From: Burkholderia sp. 8Y
Lineage (GTDB): Bacteria; Pseudomonadota; Gammaproteobacteria; Burkholderiales; Burkholderiaceae
Assembly (NCBI RefSeq): GCF_902506145.1
Contig: NZ_LR733520.1
Span: 1,843,476-1,907,475, forward strand
Length of the DNA stretch: 64,000 nt
Reading direction: 5' to 3'
Shown here: positions 27,117-35,896 of the stretch, one piece after another
Position numbering within the stretch: position 1 is the first letter of the stretch
Layout of the letters: the number at the start of each line of letters is the position of its first letter
Position numbers and translations under genes: made by a program
Notes under the pieces: model-generated
What the model was told of the DNA's origin: nothing
Database searches by the model: none
Seen by the model: the letters and a program-made list of their open reading frames with translations, nothing else

Positions 27117-28981
27117 ACGCAGTGGCTTCCACCATCAGACTGACCGCCGCGCAGGCGCTCGTGCGCTATCTCGCGGCACTGCGCACGGAACACGGCGAGC
27201 CGCTTTTTGGCGGCGTTTTCGCGATCTTCGGGCATGGCAATGTCGCGGGAATGGGCGAGGCGCTGTATCGGCATCGCGAGGAATTGCCGACGTATCGCGC
27301 GCATAATGAACAGGCGATGGCGCATAGTGCGATTGCCTACGCCAAGGCGCACATGCGGCGCCGCATGATGGCCGTGACGACGTCCATCGGGCCGGGCGCG
27401 ACGAACCTCGTGACCGCCGCTGCGCTCGCGCATGTGAACCGCTTGCCGGTGCTGCTCTTGCCCGGCGATATCTTCGTCTCGCGCGCGCCCGATCCCGTGC
27501 TTCAGCAAGTCGAAGACGCGCACGATGGCGGCGCATCCGCGAACGATGCGCTGAAGGCGGTGTCGCGCTACTTCGATCGCATCGTGCATCCCGCGCAGTT
27601 GTTGAGCGCGTTGCCGCGCGCCATTCGCGTGCTGACCGATGCGGCGCAATGCGGGCCCGTGACGCTCGCGTTGCCGCAAGACGTGCAGGCCATGGCGTAC
27701 GACTACCCTGCTTCGTTCTTCGAGCCGCGCGCTGTCGACTTTCATGCGCCCGCCGCCTCGCCACGCGAGATCGAGCGCGCTGCCGCCTTGCTGCGCGAAT
27801 CGCGCGAGCCGATGATCGTGTCGGGCGGGGGCGTCCTGTATGGCCTCGCCACTCGCGCACTGCGCGACTTCGCGCACAGGCACGGCATTCCGGTCGCGGA
27901 AACGCAGGCCGGCAAGGGTGCGCTCGCGTGGGACGACGCGTTGAACGTGGGCGGCATCGGCGTGACAGGATCATCGTCCGCGAATGAACTCGCGCACGCG
28001 AGCGATTGCGTGCTTGCCGTGGGCACGCGCTTGCAGGACTTCACGACGGGCTCCAACACGCTTTTCGCAGCGGCGCGGCTTCTTGCCATCAACGCGAATC
28101 CGTTCGATGCGCTCAAGCAAAACGCCGTCGCCGTCGAAGCGGATGCGCGTCTCGCGCTCGATGCGCTGTCGGCTGCGCTCGGCGACTGGCGCGCCGCGCC
28201 CGAATGGACCGCGCGCGCGCAGCGTCTTGCGAACGACTGGCGCGAGACGGTGGCCCACGTGAGCAACACGCCGCCACCGGACGGACGCCTGCCGCGCGAA
28301 GCCGATGTGATCGGCGCGGTGCAACGCTCGCACGATGCGTCGCCTGCCGACGATATCGTCGTGTGCGCAGCCGGCACGCTGCCCGCCGATTTGCAGAAGC
28401 TGTGGCGCACGGGCGCGCCGGGCGGTTATCACGTCGAATACGGCTATTCGTGCATGGGCTATGAAATCGCGGGCGGCCTTGGCGTGAAGCTCGCGCGTCC
28501 CGAACGCGAAGTGATCGTGATCGTCGGCGACGGCAGCTATCTGATGATGAACAGCGAGCTGGCGAGTTCCGTGATGCTCGGCGCGAAGTTGATTGTCGTG
28601 CTGCTCGACAATCGCGGCTACGGCTGCATCAACCGCTTGCAGCAGGCGTGCGGCGGCGCGCCCTTCAACAACCTGCTCGACGATTGCCGACAAGGCGAAT
28701 CAGGCGCACCGCACATCGACTTCGCGATGCACGCCCGTTCGATGGGCGCGCTCGCGGAACACGTATCGAACATCGGCGAGTTGCAGGACGCGATGAAGCG
28801 CGCGCGTGCAGCGGACCGCAGCTATCTGATCTCCATCGACACCGATCCCGCGCGCACCACGGAAGAAGGCGGTTGGTGGTGGGAAGTCGCAGTGCCCGAA
28901 GTATCGGATCGCGATGCGGTCATGTCCGCGCGTGCAAGCTATGAACGTGCGCTGAAAGCCCGTGCCGGCAATATCGACTAA
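27113..28981 (+). CDS. iolD: 3D-(3,5/4)-trihydroxycyclohexane-1,2-dione hydrolase
   Basis: A 622-residue thiamine-diphosphate enzyme that opens the ring of 3D-trihydroxycyclohexane-1,2-dione to 5-deoxy-glucuronate. The N-terminal PYR domain has FGIFGHGNVAGMGEAL-like sequence (AIFGHGNVAGMGEAL) and the activating Glu in AHNEQAMAH. The ThDP-binding segment is IVGDGSYLMMNSELASSV, followed by LLDNRGYGCINRLQQ. The ATG at 27113 overlaps the iolC stop by 4 bp. Length and motifs fit IolD over acetolactate synthase, which it resembles. Confidence 0.95.
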   Translation: MNAVASTIRLTAAQALVRYLAALRTEHGEPLFGGVFAIFGHGNVAGMGEALYRHREELPTYRAHNEQAMAHSAIAYAKAHMRRRMMAVTTSIGPGATNLVTAAALAHVNRLPVLLLPGDIFVSRAPDPVLQQVEDAHDGGASANDALKAVSRYFDRIVHPAQLLSALPRAIRVLTDAAQCGPVTLALPQDVQAMAYDYPASFFEPRAVDFHAPAASPREIERAAALLRESREPMIVSGGGVLYGLATRALRDFAHRHGIPVAETQAGKGALAWDDALNVGGIGVTGSSSANELAHASDCVLAVGTRLQDFTTGSNTLFAAARLLAINANPFDALKQNAVAVEADARLALDALSAALGDWRAAPEWTARAQRLANDWRETVAHVSNTPPPDGRLPREADVIGAVQRSHDASPADDIVVCAAGTLPADLQKLWRTGAPGGYHVEYGYSCMGYEIAGGLGVKLARPEREVIVIVGDGSYLMMNSELASSVMLGAKLIVVLLDNRGYGCINRLQQACGGAPFNNLLDDCRQGESGAPHIDFAMHARSMGALAEHVSNIGELQDAMKRARAADRSYLISIDTDPARTTEEGGWWWEVAVPEVSDRDAVMSARASYERALKARAGNID

Positions 28982-29005
28982 GCAACAGCACAAGGACACG
29001 ACACC

Positions 29006-29908
29006 ATGCCTTTGAATGTCCGCATCGGAATCAACCCGCTGTCATGGATGAACGACGACCTGCCTTCGCTCGGCGGCGAGACGCCGCTCGCGGTCGCGCT
29101 GACCGAAGGCAAGCGCATCGGCTATGAAGGCTTCGAACTCGGCAACAAGTTTCCGCGCGAACCGCAAGCTTTGAAGGCGCTCTTCGCGCAATACGATCTT
29201 GCGCTCGTCTCGGGCTGGTATTCCGGGCAACTCGCGCGACGCAGCGCGGAAGAAGAGATCGAAACCGTGGCTGCGCATCTCGAGCTGCTCGCGCAAAACG
29301 GCGCAACGGTCATGGTCTATGGCGAAGTCGCCGATTCGATTCAAGGCGCGCCGCGTCCGCTGTATCAGCGTCCGCGCTTCTTTTCGGATGCGCAATGGTC
29401 CGACTACGCCGCGCGGCTGAATCGCTTCGCCGAATACACGCTTTCGAAGGGCGTGCGTGTCGCCTATCATCATCACATGGGCGCGTATGTCGAAACGCCC
29501 GCGGACGTGGACCGTCTCATGGCGCTGACGAGCGATGCCGTCGGTCTGCTCTTCGATGCGGGCCATATCACGTTCGCCGGCGGCGATGCGCTGAGCATGC
29601 TGCAAAAGCACATTGCGCGCGTGTGCCATGTGCATTGCAAAGACGTGCGCCCCGAGATCGTGAAGCTCGCGCGCAACCGCAACTGGAGCTTTCTCGATGC
29701 GGTCATCAATGGCGCGTTCACCGTGCCGGGCGACGGCGCGGTGGATTATCCCGGCATCGTCGCGTGCCTGGCCGAGCATGACTATCGCGGCTGGCTCGTC
29801 GTGGAAGCGGAACAGGACCCCGTGATTGCGCCGAGCTATGCGTATGCCGACAAGGGCTATCGCACGCTGCGCGCACTCGTCGACGCAACATACAAGGAGG
29901 CGGCATGA
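29006..29908 (+). CDS. iolE: myo-inosose-2 dehydratase
   Basis: A 300-residue TIM-barrel metal enzyme of the xylose isomerase-like family that dehydrates 2-keto-myo-inositol to 3D-trihydroxycyclohexane-1,2-dione. It starts VRIGINPLSWMNDDLPSLGG, characteristic of IolE. YHHHMGAYVETPADVD, LLFDAGHITFAGGD, VCHVHCKDVRPEI and LVVEAEQDPVIAPS carry the expected metal-binding Glu, Asp and His. An AAGGACACG stretch precedes the ATG. It overlaps iolB by 4 bp. Confidence 0.95.
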   Translation: MPLNVRIGINPLSWMNDDLPSLGGETPLAVALTEGKRIGYEGFELGNKFPREPQALKALFAQYDLALVSGWYSGQLARRSAEEEIETVAAHLELLAQNGATVMVYGEVADSIQGAPRPLYQRPRFFSDAQWSDYAARLNRFAEYTLSKGVRVAYHHHMGAYVETPADVDRLMALTSDAVGLLFDAGHITFAGGDALSMLQKHIARVCHVHCKDVRPEIVKLARNRNWSFLDAVINGAFTVPGDGAVDYPGIVACLAEHDYRGWLVVEAEQDPVIAPSYAYADKGYRTLRALVDATYKEAA

Positions 29909-30711
29909 GCCTGCTAGTGAAAGCATCGCGCGAAGGTCAGACCATCGCGCGCGTCACACCGGATTCCGCGGGCTGGAAGCATGTCGGCTTCGCCGCGTAT
30001 CGCATGGATGCGGACGATGTCGTGCATGTGTACGACGCGGACCGCGAGAGTTGCATCGTCGTGTTGACGGGGACGGTCAGCATCGAAGCGGGCGACGAGC
30101 ATTGGCAGTCCATCGGCTCGCGCGACAGCGTCTTCGAAGACGCCGCGCCCTATGCGGTCTATGTGCCGCCGAAGCTCGCCGCGATCGTGCGTGCCGAGCG
30201 CGAAACGGAGCTTGCCGTGGCGAGCGCGCCCGCGACGGGTCGATATCCGCCGCGCCTCATCGAGCCTTCGCAGATGAAACGCTCGACGCGCGGCAAACAT
30301 GCAAATACGCGCTACGTATGCGACATTCTTCCGCAAACCGAGACTGCCGAATCGCTGCTCGTGGTGGAAGTGAGAACACCCGGCGGACATGCATCGAGCT
30401 ATCCTCCACATAAGCACGATCAGGACAACGTACCAAATGAAAGCGCGCTCGAAGAGACGTATTATCATCGCCTGAATCCGCCGCAAGGTTTTGCTTTTCA
30501 GCGCGTCTATACCGACGAACGCGATCTCGATGAAACCATGGCTGTTGAAGATCACGATGTGGTGATGGTGCCGCGTGGGTATCATCCGGTCGTCGTGCCT
30601 TATGGCTACGACAACTACTATCTCAACGTCATGGCGGGCAACAAGCGGACGTGGCACTTCAAGAACGATCCGAAACACGAATGGATCGTGGAGCGCGACA
30701 GCAAAGGCTGA
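29905..30711 (+). CDS. iolB: 5-deoxy-glucuronate isomerase
   Basis: A 268-residue bicupin that isomerises 5-deoxy-D-glucuronate to 5-dehydro-2-deoxy-D-gluconate, the substrate of IolC. The second cupin carries SSYPPHKHDQDN and EETYYHRLNPPQGFAFQRVY, with the metal-binding His/Glu set, and VPRGYHPVVVPYGYDNYYLN follows. It is the last gene of the iol operon, and its stop codon is separated by a single base from the stop of the convergent livF gene, with no room for a terminator between them. Confidence 0.95.
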   Translation: MSLLVKASREGQTIARVTPDSAGWKHVGFAAYRMDADDVVHVYDADRESCIVVLTGTVSIEAGDEHWQSIGSRDSVFEDAAPYAVYVPPKLAAIVRAERETELAVASAPATGRYPPRLIEPSQMKRSTRGKHANTRYVCDILPQTETAESLLVVEVRTPGGHASSYPPHKHDQDNVPNESALEETYYHRLNPPQGFAFQRVYTDERDLDETMAVEDHDVVMVPRGYHPVVVPYGYDNYYLNVMAGNKRTWHFKNDPKHEWIVERDSKG

Positions 30712-30712
30712 T

Positions 30713-31411
30713 TCAGCCGACCGACAACCAGTCGCGCACAACGTCGTCGCGCTGCTCGAGTTGCGCGAGCGATCCGTCGAAGCGCACTGCGCCGTGGCCC
30801 ATCACCGCGACGCGCGCATTCAGCATGCGCGCGATCGTGAGCCGCTCTTCGATCAGCAGGATCGCGACGCCGCGTTCGCGCAACATCGCGAGGCACGCGG
30901 CCACTTGCGCGATGACCTGCGGCGCGAGCCCTTCGCCGGGCTCGTCGATGACGATGAGCGATGGATCGCCCATCAGCGTGCGTGCGAGCGCGAGCATCTG
31001 CTGTTCGCCGCCGGACAGCGCGCCGGCTTTCACCGACGCGCGCTCGTGCAGCGCGGGAAAGAGCGCGTAGGCATCGTCGAAGGTGAAGCGCGTGCCTTTC
31101 TTTTCGCCGAGCAGGAGGTTCTCGCGCACGCTCAAAGCCGGGAATATATCGCGCGTTTCCGGCACATACCCGATACCCAGCCGCGCGATTCGAAACGCAC
31201 GCAGCCCGACGAGCTGTACGTCGCGATAACGCATGTCGCCCGCGCATCGCACGAGGCCCATGATGGCTTTCGCCAGCGTCGAACGGCCGGAACCATTGCG
31301 GCCGACGAGCGCGACGGCCTCGCCTTCTCCGACCGACAGGTTCGCGCCGTGCAGCACTTGCGCCGCGCCGTACCACGCACGCAAGTCCTCGATGCGCAGT
31401 AGCGCGCTCAT
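30713..31411 (-). CDS. livF: Branched-chain-type ABC transporter ATPase (LivF family), altered Walker A
   Basis: A 232-residue LivF-family ATPase. The signature LSGGEQQMLALARTLM, Walker B LIVIDEPGEGLAP and the LivF-type switch region LLIEERLTIARML are normal. The Walker A loop reads GRNGSGRST (residues 37-45), so the invariant ATP-binding Lys is Arg at position 43. The DNA is unambiguous there, with an Arg codon on the minus strand. Lys-to-Arg at this site normally impairs hydrolysis. The gene overlaps livG by 4 bp and is last in the ADH-thioesterase-livHMGF unit. Whether it still functions is open. Confidence 0.88.
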   Translation of the reverse strand: MSALLRIEDLRAWYGAAQVLHGANLSVGEGEAVALVGRNGSGRSTLAKAIMGLVRCAGDMRYRDVQLVGLRAFRIARLGIGYVPETRDIFPALSVRENLLLGEKKGTRFTFDDAYALFPALHERASVKAGALSGGEQQMLALARTLMGDPSLIVIDEPGEGLAPQVIAQVAACLAMLRERGVAILLIEERLTIARMLNARVAVMGHGAVRFDGSLAQLEQRDDVVRDWLSVG

Positions 31412-32145
31412 GCCGACGCTCCGAGATAAGCCTCCTGCACCGCGCGATTGCGGCGGATCGCATCGGGCGTGTCGGATGCGACCACGCGCCCGCGAACCAG
31501 CACCGACACGCGATCCGCCAGCGAGAACACGGCGTCCATGTCGTGCTCGATGACGAGCAGCGAGCGGCCTTCCGTCGTCGCGCGAATCAGTGCGAGCGCA
31601 CGCGCCGCCTCCGCGCGATTCATGCCCGCCGTCGGTTCATCGAGCAGAATGAGCCGCGCATCGGTCGCGAGCGCGATGCCGAGATCCAGCGCGCGCTGCT
31701 CGGCGTACGTGAGGCGCGCGGCGGGCTCGTCGGCGCGCGACGAGAGGCCGATCGCGTCGAGCATCGCGCGGGCACGCTCGTCTGTCGCGTGCGAGCGGAA
31801 CCAGCGGTCGAGCCTGCGCGACGACGCCGCGCCCAGCACGGCGCACCGCAGGTTATCGAGCACGGAGAGACCCGCGAAGACGCTTGTCGTCTGGAAGCTG
31901 CGCGCGAGGACGCGGCTCACGCGCTGCGGCGGTTTGCCCGTGATATCGACATCCTGCGCGACGATGCGGCCCGCGTCCGGTCTCGCGCGGCCCGAGATCA
32001 GATCGAAGAGCGTCGATTTGCCCGCGCCGTTCGGCCCGATGATCGCGTGTCGCTCGCCTTGCTCGATGCGCAGATCGACGCCCCGCAAGACTTCCGTCGC
32101 GCCGAATCGCTTGACGACGCCATCGACGCGCAGTGCGGCCGTCAT
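31408..32145 (-). CDS. livG: Branched-chain-type ABC transporter ATPase (LivG family)
   Basis: A 245-residue LivG-family ATPase. Walker A is GPNGAGKSTLFDLISG, intact, unlike in the partner LivF. The LivG-specific middle has RSFQTTSVFAGLSVLDNLR, the signature region is LTYAEQRALDLGIALA (the usual LSGG is degenerate, as in some LivG members), Walker B is LILLDEPTAGMN, and the switch His is LLVIEHDMDAVF. It overlaps both neighbours by 4 bp. Confidence 0.92.
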   Translation of the reverse strand: MTAALRVDGVVKRFGATEVLRGVDLRIEQGERHAIIGPNGAGKSTLFDLISGRARPDAGRIVAQDVDITGKPPQRVSRVLARSFQTTSVFAGLSVLDNLRCAVLGAASSRRLDRWFRSHATDERARAMLDAIGLSSRADEPAARLTYAEQRALDLGIALATDARLILLDEPTAGMNRAEAARALALIRATTEGRSLLVIEHDMDAVFSLADRVSVLVRGRVVASDTPDAIRRNRAVQEAYLGASA

Positions 32146-33254
32146 TGGGCGCGCTCCTTAGTACTCGATAGGCGCGCAAGCCAAAGCCCGAGCAACGCGC
32201 ACGGCACCGCGATCCACCACGCGCCGCGCGGCAGCGTCGCGGCATCGGCGTGGCGCGCATAGAGCATCTCGACTGCCACGACCACCACGACGCCCCACGC
32301 GACCGCGCTCGCCACGCGCAGGCCGAGCGCACGCAGATCGCGCGTCACGAGGCCCGCGACGCCATCCGGCAACGCGACGACCGCCCATATGAAAAAGAGG
32401 CCGAGGTACATCGGCCACGCGGCGGACACGCTCGCCACCGCGACGCTGAAAAACGTCAGCAGCACCGCGCCGATCACGGGACCGAAGAACGACGCGGTGC
32501 CGCCGATCACGGTGGCGACCAGCACGCCGGTCGAGCGCGCGAGCCCGACGCTTTCCGCCGAGACCAGCTCCACGTTCACGAGCGACAGCACGCCCGCGAC
32601 GCCCGCGAAGAACGCCGAAACGACGAGCATCGTGAAGCGCACCCGGCGCGGCGCGAAGCCGATGGCCGCGGCGCGGGCCGGATTGTCGCGCACGGCGTTG
32701 GCGAGCCGGCACATCGGCGTGCGCGTGAACGCGAACATCGCGAGTGTCGAGACGACGCACCAGCACGCGATCAGCGCATACGCCTGCCATGACGGGCCGA
32801 AGCTCCAGGCGAAGAACGGCGGTCCGTTCGCGCGGTCGATGCTCACGCCGCCCTCGCCGCCGAACCAGCCGGGAATCAGCCACACGCTCGCCGCGACGAG
32901 TTCGCCGATGCCGAGCGTGATCATCGCGAACGCGGTGCCCGCGCGCTGCGTCGAGATTGCGCCGATGAGCACGGCGGCCAGCGCGGCGGCGCCTCCGCCG
33001 ACAAGCGGCAAGAGCGGCAACGGCACGCGCAAGCCGTTGAACGCGTGCGCGGCGGCGAACGCGCCCAGGCCGGCATAGACCGCATGCCCGAACGAGAGCA
33101 AGCCCGTTTCGCCGAGCAGCAGGTTGTACGAGAGCGCGAAGACGATGAGCGTCGCCGTCTGCGCGAGATACGCGAGCAGCCACGACTGATGGAAGAACAC
33201 CGGCGGCAGCGCGAGCGCGGCGATCAGCACGACGAAGGGGATGAACCTACGCAT
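32142..33254 (-). CDS. livM: Branched-chain-type ABC transporter permease (LivM family)
   Basis: A 370-residue LivM-family inner-membrane permease with about 10 membrane helices. The diagnostic segment ALSYNLLLGETGLLSFGHAVYAGLGAF is cut here to its core LLGETGLLSFGHAVYAG; AVRDNPARAAAIGF is the ATPase-contact loop. The C-terminus carries an extra membrane helix beyond the usual LivM end (VASAVAWGVVVVVAVEMLYA and another hydrophobic stretch). Start MRRFIPFV at 33254, overlapping livH by 8 bp. Confidence 0.92.
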   Translation of the reverse strand: MRRFIPFVVLIAALALPPVFFHQSWLLAYLAQTATLIVFALSYNLLLGETGLLSFGHAVYAGLGAFAAAHAFNGLRVPLPLLPLVGGGAAALAAVLIGAISTQRAGTAFAMITLGIGELVAASVWLIPGWFGGEGGVSIDRANGPPFFAWSFGPSWQAYALIACWCVVSTLAMFAFTRTPMCRLANAVRDNPARAAAIGFAPRRVRFTMLVVSAFFAGVAGVLSLVNVELVSAESVGLARSTGVLVATVIGGTASFFGPVIGAVLLTFFSVAVASVSAAWPMYLGLFFIWAVVALPDGVAGLVTRDLRALGLRVASAVAWGVVVVVAVEMLYARHADAATLPRGAWWIAVPCALLGLWLARLSSTKERAQ

Positions 33255-34188
33255 CGCGCGTGCGCTCGCCCATGAACCCGTGCGGGCGCGCCGCGAGCAT
33301 CGCCACGAGCAGCAGATATGGCAGCACCGGCGCAAGCTGCGCGACGGTCAGCGCGCTCCACGCATCCGGCAACGCGATGCCGAACGATGCCGCGATGCTG
33401 CCCGCCGATGCCGTCGAGCCGACCGCGAAGGTCTGCGCGCAGCCGATCAAAAGCGACGCGACGAGCGCGCCCGACAGCGATCCGATGCCGCCGATCACGA
33501 CGATGACGAACACGATCGGCCCGACGGCATCGGCCATTGCGGGTTCGATGACGGCGAGCGGCGCGCCGATCACGCCCGCGAGCGCGGCGAGCGCCGTGCC
33601 GACCGCGAAGACCGTCGTGAAGACGCGCGGCACGTCGTGCCCGAGCGTCTCGACCGTCGCCGGATGCGTCAGCGCCGCGCGCACGACAAGACCCGTGCGC
33701 GATGTCCGAAGCACGATGGCGAGCACGCCGAGCATCGCGATAGAAAGCGTCATCATGAAGACGCGATAGCGTGCGAAGGCCGCGCCATACAGCGTGAAGA
33801 GCGGGCCGTCGAGCGCGTGAGGGATCGTCGCGGGCAACGGGCCCGTGCCCCAGACGAGCTTCACGCCTTCGCCGATCACCATCGCCGCGCCGAACGTCAG
33901 CAGCAGTTCGGCGAGCGCGCCCCGCGAATGCACGCGTCGCAGAAGGCATCGCTCGAAGAGTGCGCCGAGCGCGCCCACGACGAGCGGCGCCACGATGAGC
34001 GCCGCCCAGAATCCGGCGTGAGAGGCCAACGTCTCGCCGACATACGCGCCCAGCATGTAGAAGCTCGCGTGCGCGAAGTTGAGCACGCCGAGCATCGAAA
34101 AGATCAGCGTGAGACCGGCCGACAGCATGAAGAGCAGCAGCCCGACGCTCACGCCGTTGAGCAGGCTGACAGTGAACCACTGAAGCAA
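33247..34188 (-). CDS. livH: Branched-chain-type ABC transporter permease (LivH family)
   Basis: A 313-residue LivH-family permease with 8 or more membrane helices. The N-terminal LLNGVSVGLLLFMLSAGLTLIFSMLGVLNFAHASFYML region (core GLTLIFSMLGVLNFAHA) is typical. The start is TTG at 34188 with GAGGA 7 bp upstream. No periplasmic binding protein gene is in the operon, so the transporter must borrow one, or the operon is incomplete. Confidence 0.92.
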   Translation of the reverse strand: MLQWFTVSLLNGVSVGLLLFMLSAGLTLIFSMLGVLNFAHASFYMLGAYVGETLASHAGFWAALIVAPLVVGALGALFERCLLRRVHSRGALAELLLTFGAAMVIGEGVKLVWGTGPLPATIPHALDGPLFTLYGAAFARYRVFMMTLSIAMLGVLAIVLRTSRTGLVVRAALTHPATVETLGHDVPRVFTTVFAVGTALAALAGVIGAPLAVIEPAMADAVGPIVFVIVVIGGIGSLSGALVASLLIGCAQTFAVGSTASAGSIAASFGIALPDAWSALTVAQLAPVLPYLLLVAMLAARPHGFMGERTRDA

Positions 34189-34198
34189 GACGAAATCC

Positions 34199-34636
34199 TC
34201 AGGCGTTGACGAGCGGCTTCAACGCATCGACGAGCCGCGCGGGCAGCGGCACCGGCCTGCGCGTCACGCGATCCACGTACACATGCACGAAATGCCCTTG
34301 AGCGGCCGCCTCGTCCGAGCCTTCCGCGAAGATCGCGACTTCGTAGCGCACGCTCGACGTGCCGAGCCGCTCCACGCGCAGGCCCGCGTCAATCCGCTCG
34401 GGAAACGTCACGGACGCGAAGTAATTGCAGCGCGTCTCCACGACGAGCCCGATGGTCTCGCCTTCATTGAAATCAAGCACGCCGTTGCGCAGCAGATACT
34501 CGTTCACCACCGTGTCGAAGTAGCTGTAATAGACGACGTTGTTGACGTGCCCATACACGTCGTTGTCCGACCAGCGCGTGCTGATCGCAAGAAAGTGAGG
34601 GTAATCCGCTCGCGTGCTTCGAACCGGCTTCGTCAT
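34199..34636 (-). CDS. Hotdog-fold acyl-CoA thioesterase (4HBT family)
   Basis: A 145-residue thioesterase of the 4-hydroxybenzoyl-CoA thioesterase/YbgC type. The motif STRWSDNDVYGHVNNVVYYSYFD carries the catalytic Asp and the following GHVNN (about 20-40). It lies 3 bp after the alcohol dehydrogenase and 10 bp before livH in one operon. The partner genes suggest a small catabolic route for a carboxylate or its CoA ester taken up by the Liv system. The substrate cannot be read from sequence. Confidence 0.9.
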   Translation of the reverse strand: MTKPVRSTRADYPHFLAISTRWSDNDVYGHVNNVVYYSYFDTVVNEYLLRNGVLDFNEGETIGLVVETRCNYFASVTFPERIDAGLRVERLGTSSVRYEVAIFAEGSDEAAAQGHFVHVYVDRVTRRPVPLPARLVDALKPLVNA

Positions 34637-34639
34637 GGT

Positions 34640-35788
34640 TCAGAGGGATTCCGTCAGCATGCGGCGATAGTCGTCGGCGCTCGCCTCGCGCGGGTTCGTC
34701 TTGTGGCAATGGTCCGCGAGCGCGCCCTTCACGACCTTGTCGAACATGCTTTCGTCCACGCCCATTTGCGACAGACGCGTCGGCAAGCCGAGGCGCTCGG
34801 TCATGTCGTGCAGCGCCTGCGCGACATCGGCGTTATCCGCGAGATTCATCACGCGGCGCATGCGCGCGAAACGGCGCTCGGCGACGACCGTCGGTGCGCT
34901 TTCGTTGAAGCGCAGCACGGCGGGCAGCACGACCGCGTTCAGCGTGCCGTGATGCAGCGACGTGCGCCCGTTCACCGCGAGGCCGCCCAACGGATGCGAC
35001 AGCGAATGCACGCAGCCGAGTCCTTTCTGAAACGCCATCGCGCCTTGCATGGACGCGGACATCATGTTGAGGCGCGCGTCGCGGTCCTGACCGTCGCGCG
35101 TGGCCCGCTCGATGTTCGCCCACGCGCGTTCCAGCCCATCCAGCGCGATGCCGTCCGCGGGCGGATTGAACGCCGGCGCGAGGAACGTTTCGATGCAATG
35201 CGCGATGGCGTCCATGCCGGTCGCGGCGGTGAGGCCGGGCGGCAGGCCGAGCGTGAGCGACGGATCGCAAATCGCGGATTTCGGCAGCAAGTGCCACGAA
35301 TGAAAGCCGAGCTTGCGCCCGTCGTTCAGGATGATGATCGCGCCGCGCGCGACTTCGCTGCCTGTGCCGGACGTGGTCGGCACGGCGATGAGCGGCGCGG
35401 CGCGCTCGGTGATCTTGCCGCTGCCGCCTTCGATGGTCGCGTAGTGCGTGAGCGGCTCGTCGTGCGTGGCGGCAATCGCGACGCCCTTCGCTAGATCGAT
35501 CGACGATCCGCCGCCCACCGCGATCAAACCGTCGCAGCCTTCGCGCTTGTATTGCGCGGCGGCCGCCATGACCATCGCTTCGGTCGGGTTCGACGGCGTG
35601 TCGTCGAATACCGGCAACGCGCCGAGCTTCGCGCTCTCGATGACGCGCGCGGACAGGCCGGCTGCCGCGACGCCCTTGTCCGTGATGACGAGCGGCCGCT
35701 TCATGCCGATGCGCGCGCATTCGCTTTGCAGCATGTCGAGCGAGTCGTAGCCGAGATGGATGTGCGTCAGATAAAAGATGAAGGCCAT
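34640..35788 (-). CDS. Iron-containing alcohol dehydrogenase
   Basis: A 382-residue group III alcohol dehydrogenase. Nucleotide binding is shown by GGGSSIDLAKGVAI, and the GTGSEVARGAII segment follows. The iron ligands are expected in the region ATGMDAIAHCIETFLA, then CVHSLSHPLGG and the LHHGTLNAVVLPAVL stretch, where Asp and three His residues are present. It belongs to the family with MaoR/maleylacetate reductases and butanol dehydrogenases. The start MAFIFYLTHIHLG at 35788 is chosen by family alignment. It is first gene of the operon with the thioesterase and livHMGF. Confidence 0.88.
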   Translation of the reverse strand: MAFIFYLTHIHLGYDSLDMLQSECARIGMKRPLVITDKGVAAAGLSARVIESAKLGALPVFDDTPSNPTEAMVMAAAAQYKREGCDGLIAVGGGSSIDLAKGVAIAATHDEPLTHYATIEGGSGKITERAAPLIAVPTTSGTGSEVARGAIIILNDGRKLGFHSWHLLPKSAICDPSLTLGLPPGLTAATGMDAIAHCIETFLAPAFNPPADGIALDGLERAWANIERATRDGQDRDARLNMMSASMQGAMAFQKGLGCVHSLSHPLGGLAVNGRTSLHHGTLNAVVLPAVLRFNESAPTVVAERRFARMRRVMNLADNADVAQALHDMTERLGLPTRLSQMGVDESMFDKVVKGALADHCHKTNPREASADDYRRMLTESL

Positions 35789-35896
35789 GGCGGGCGGTGG
35801 CGTCGGTAGGGTCGCGTGGATGAGTGCGGCCATGTTAGGAGCCGCGCGGCGAACGTGTCAATCGGGGTCCGCCGCGCGCGCATTGAAGGCCGGGAG

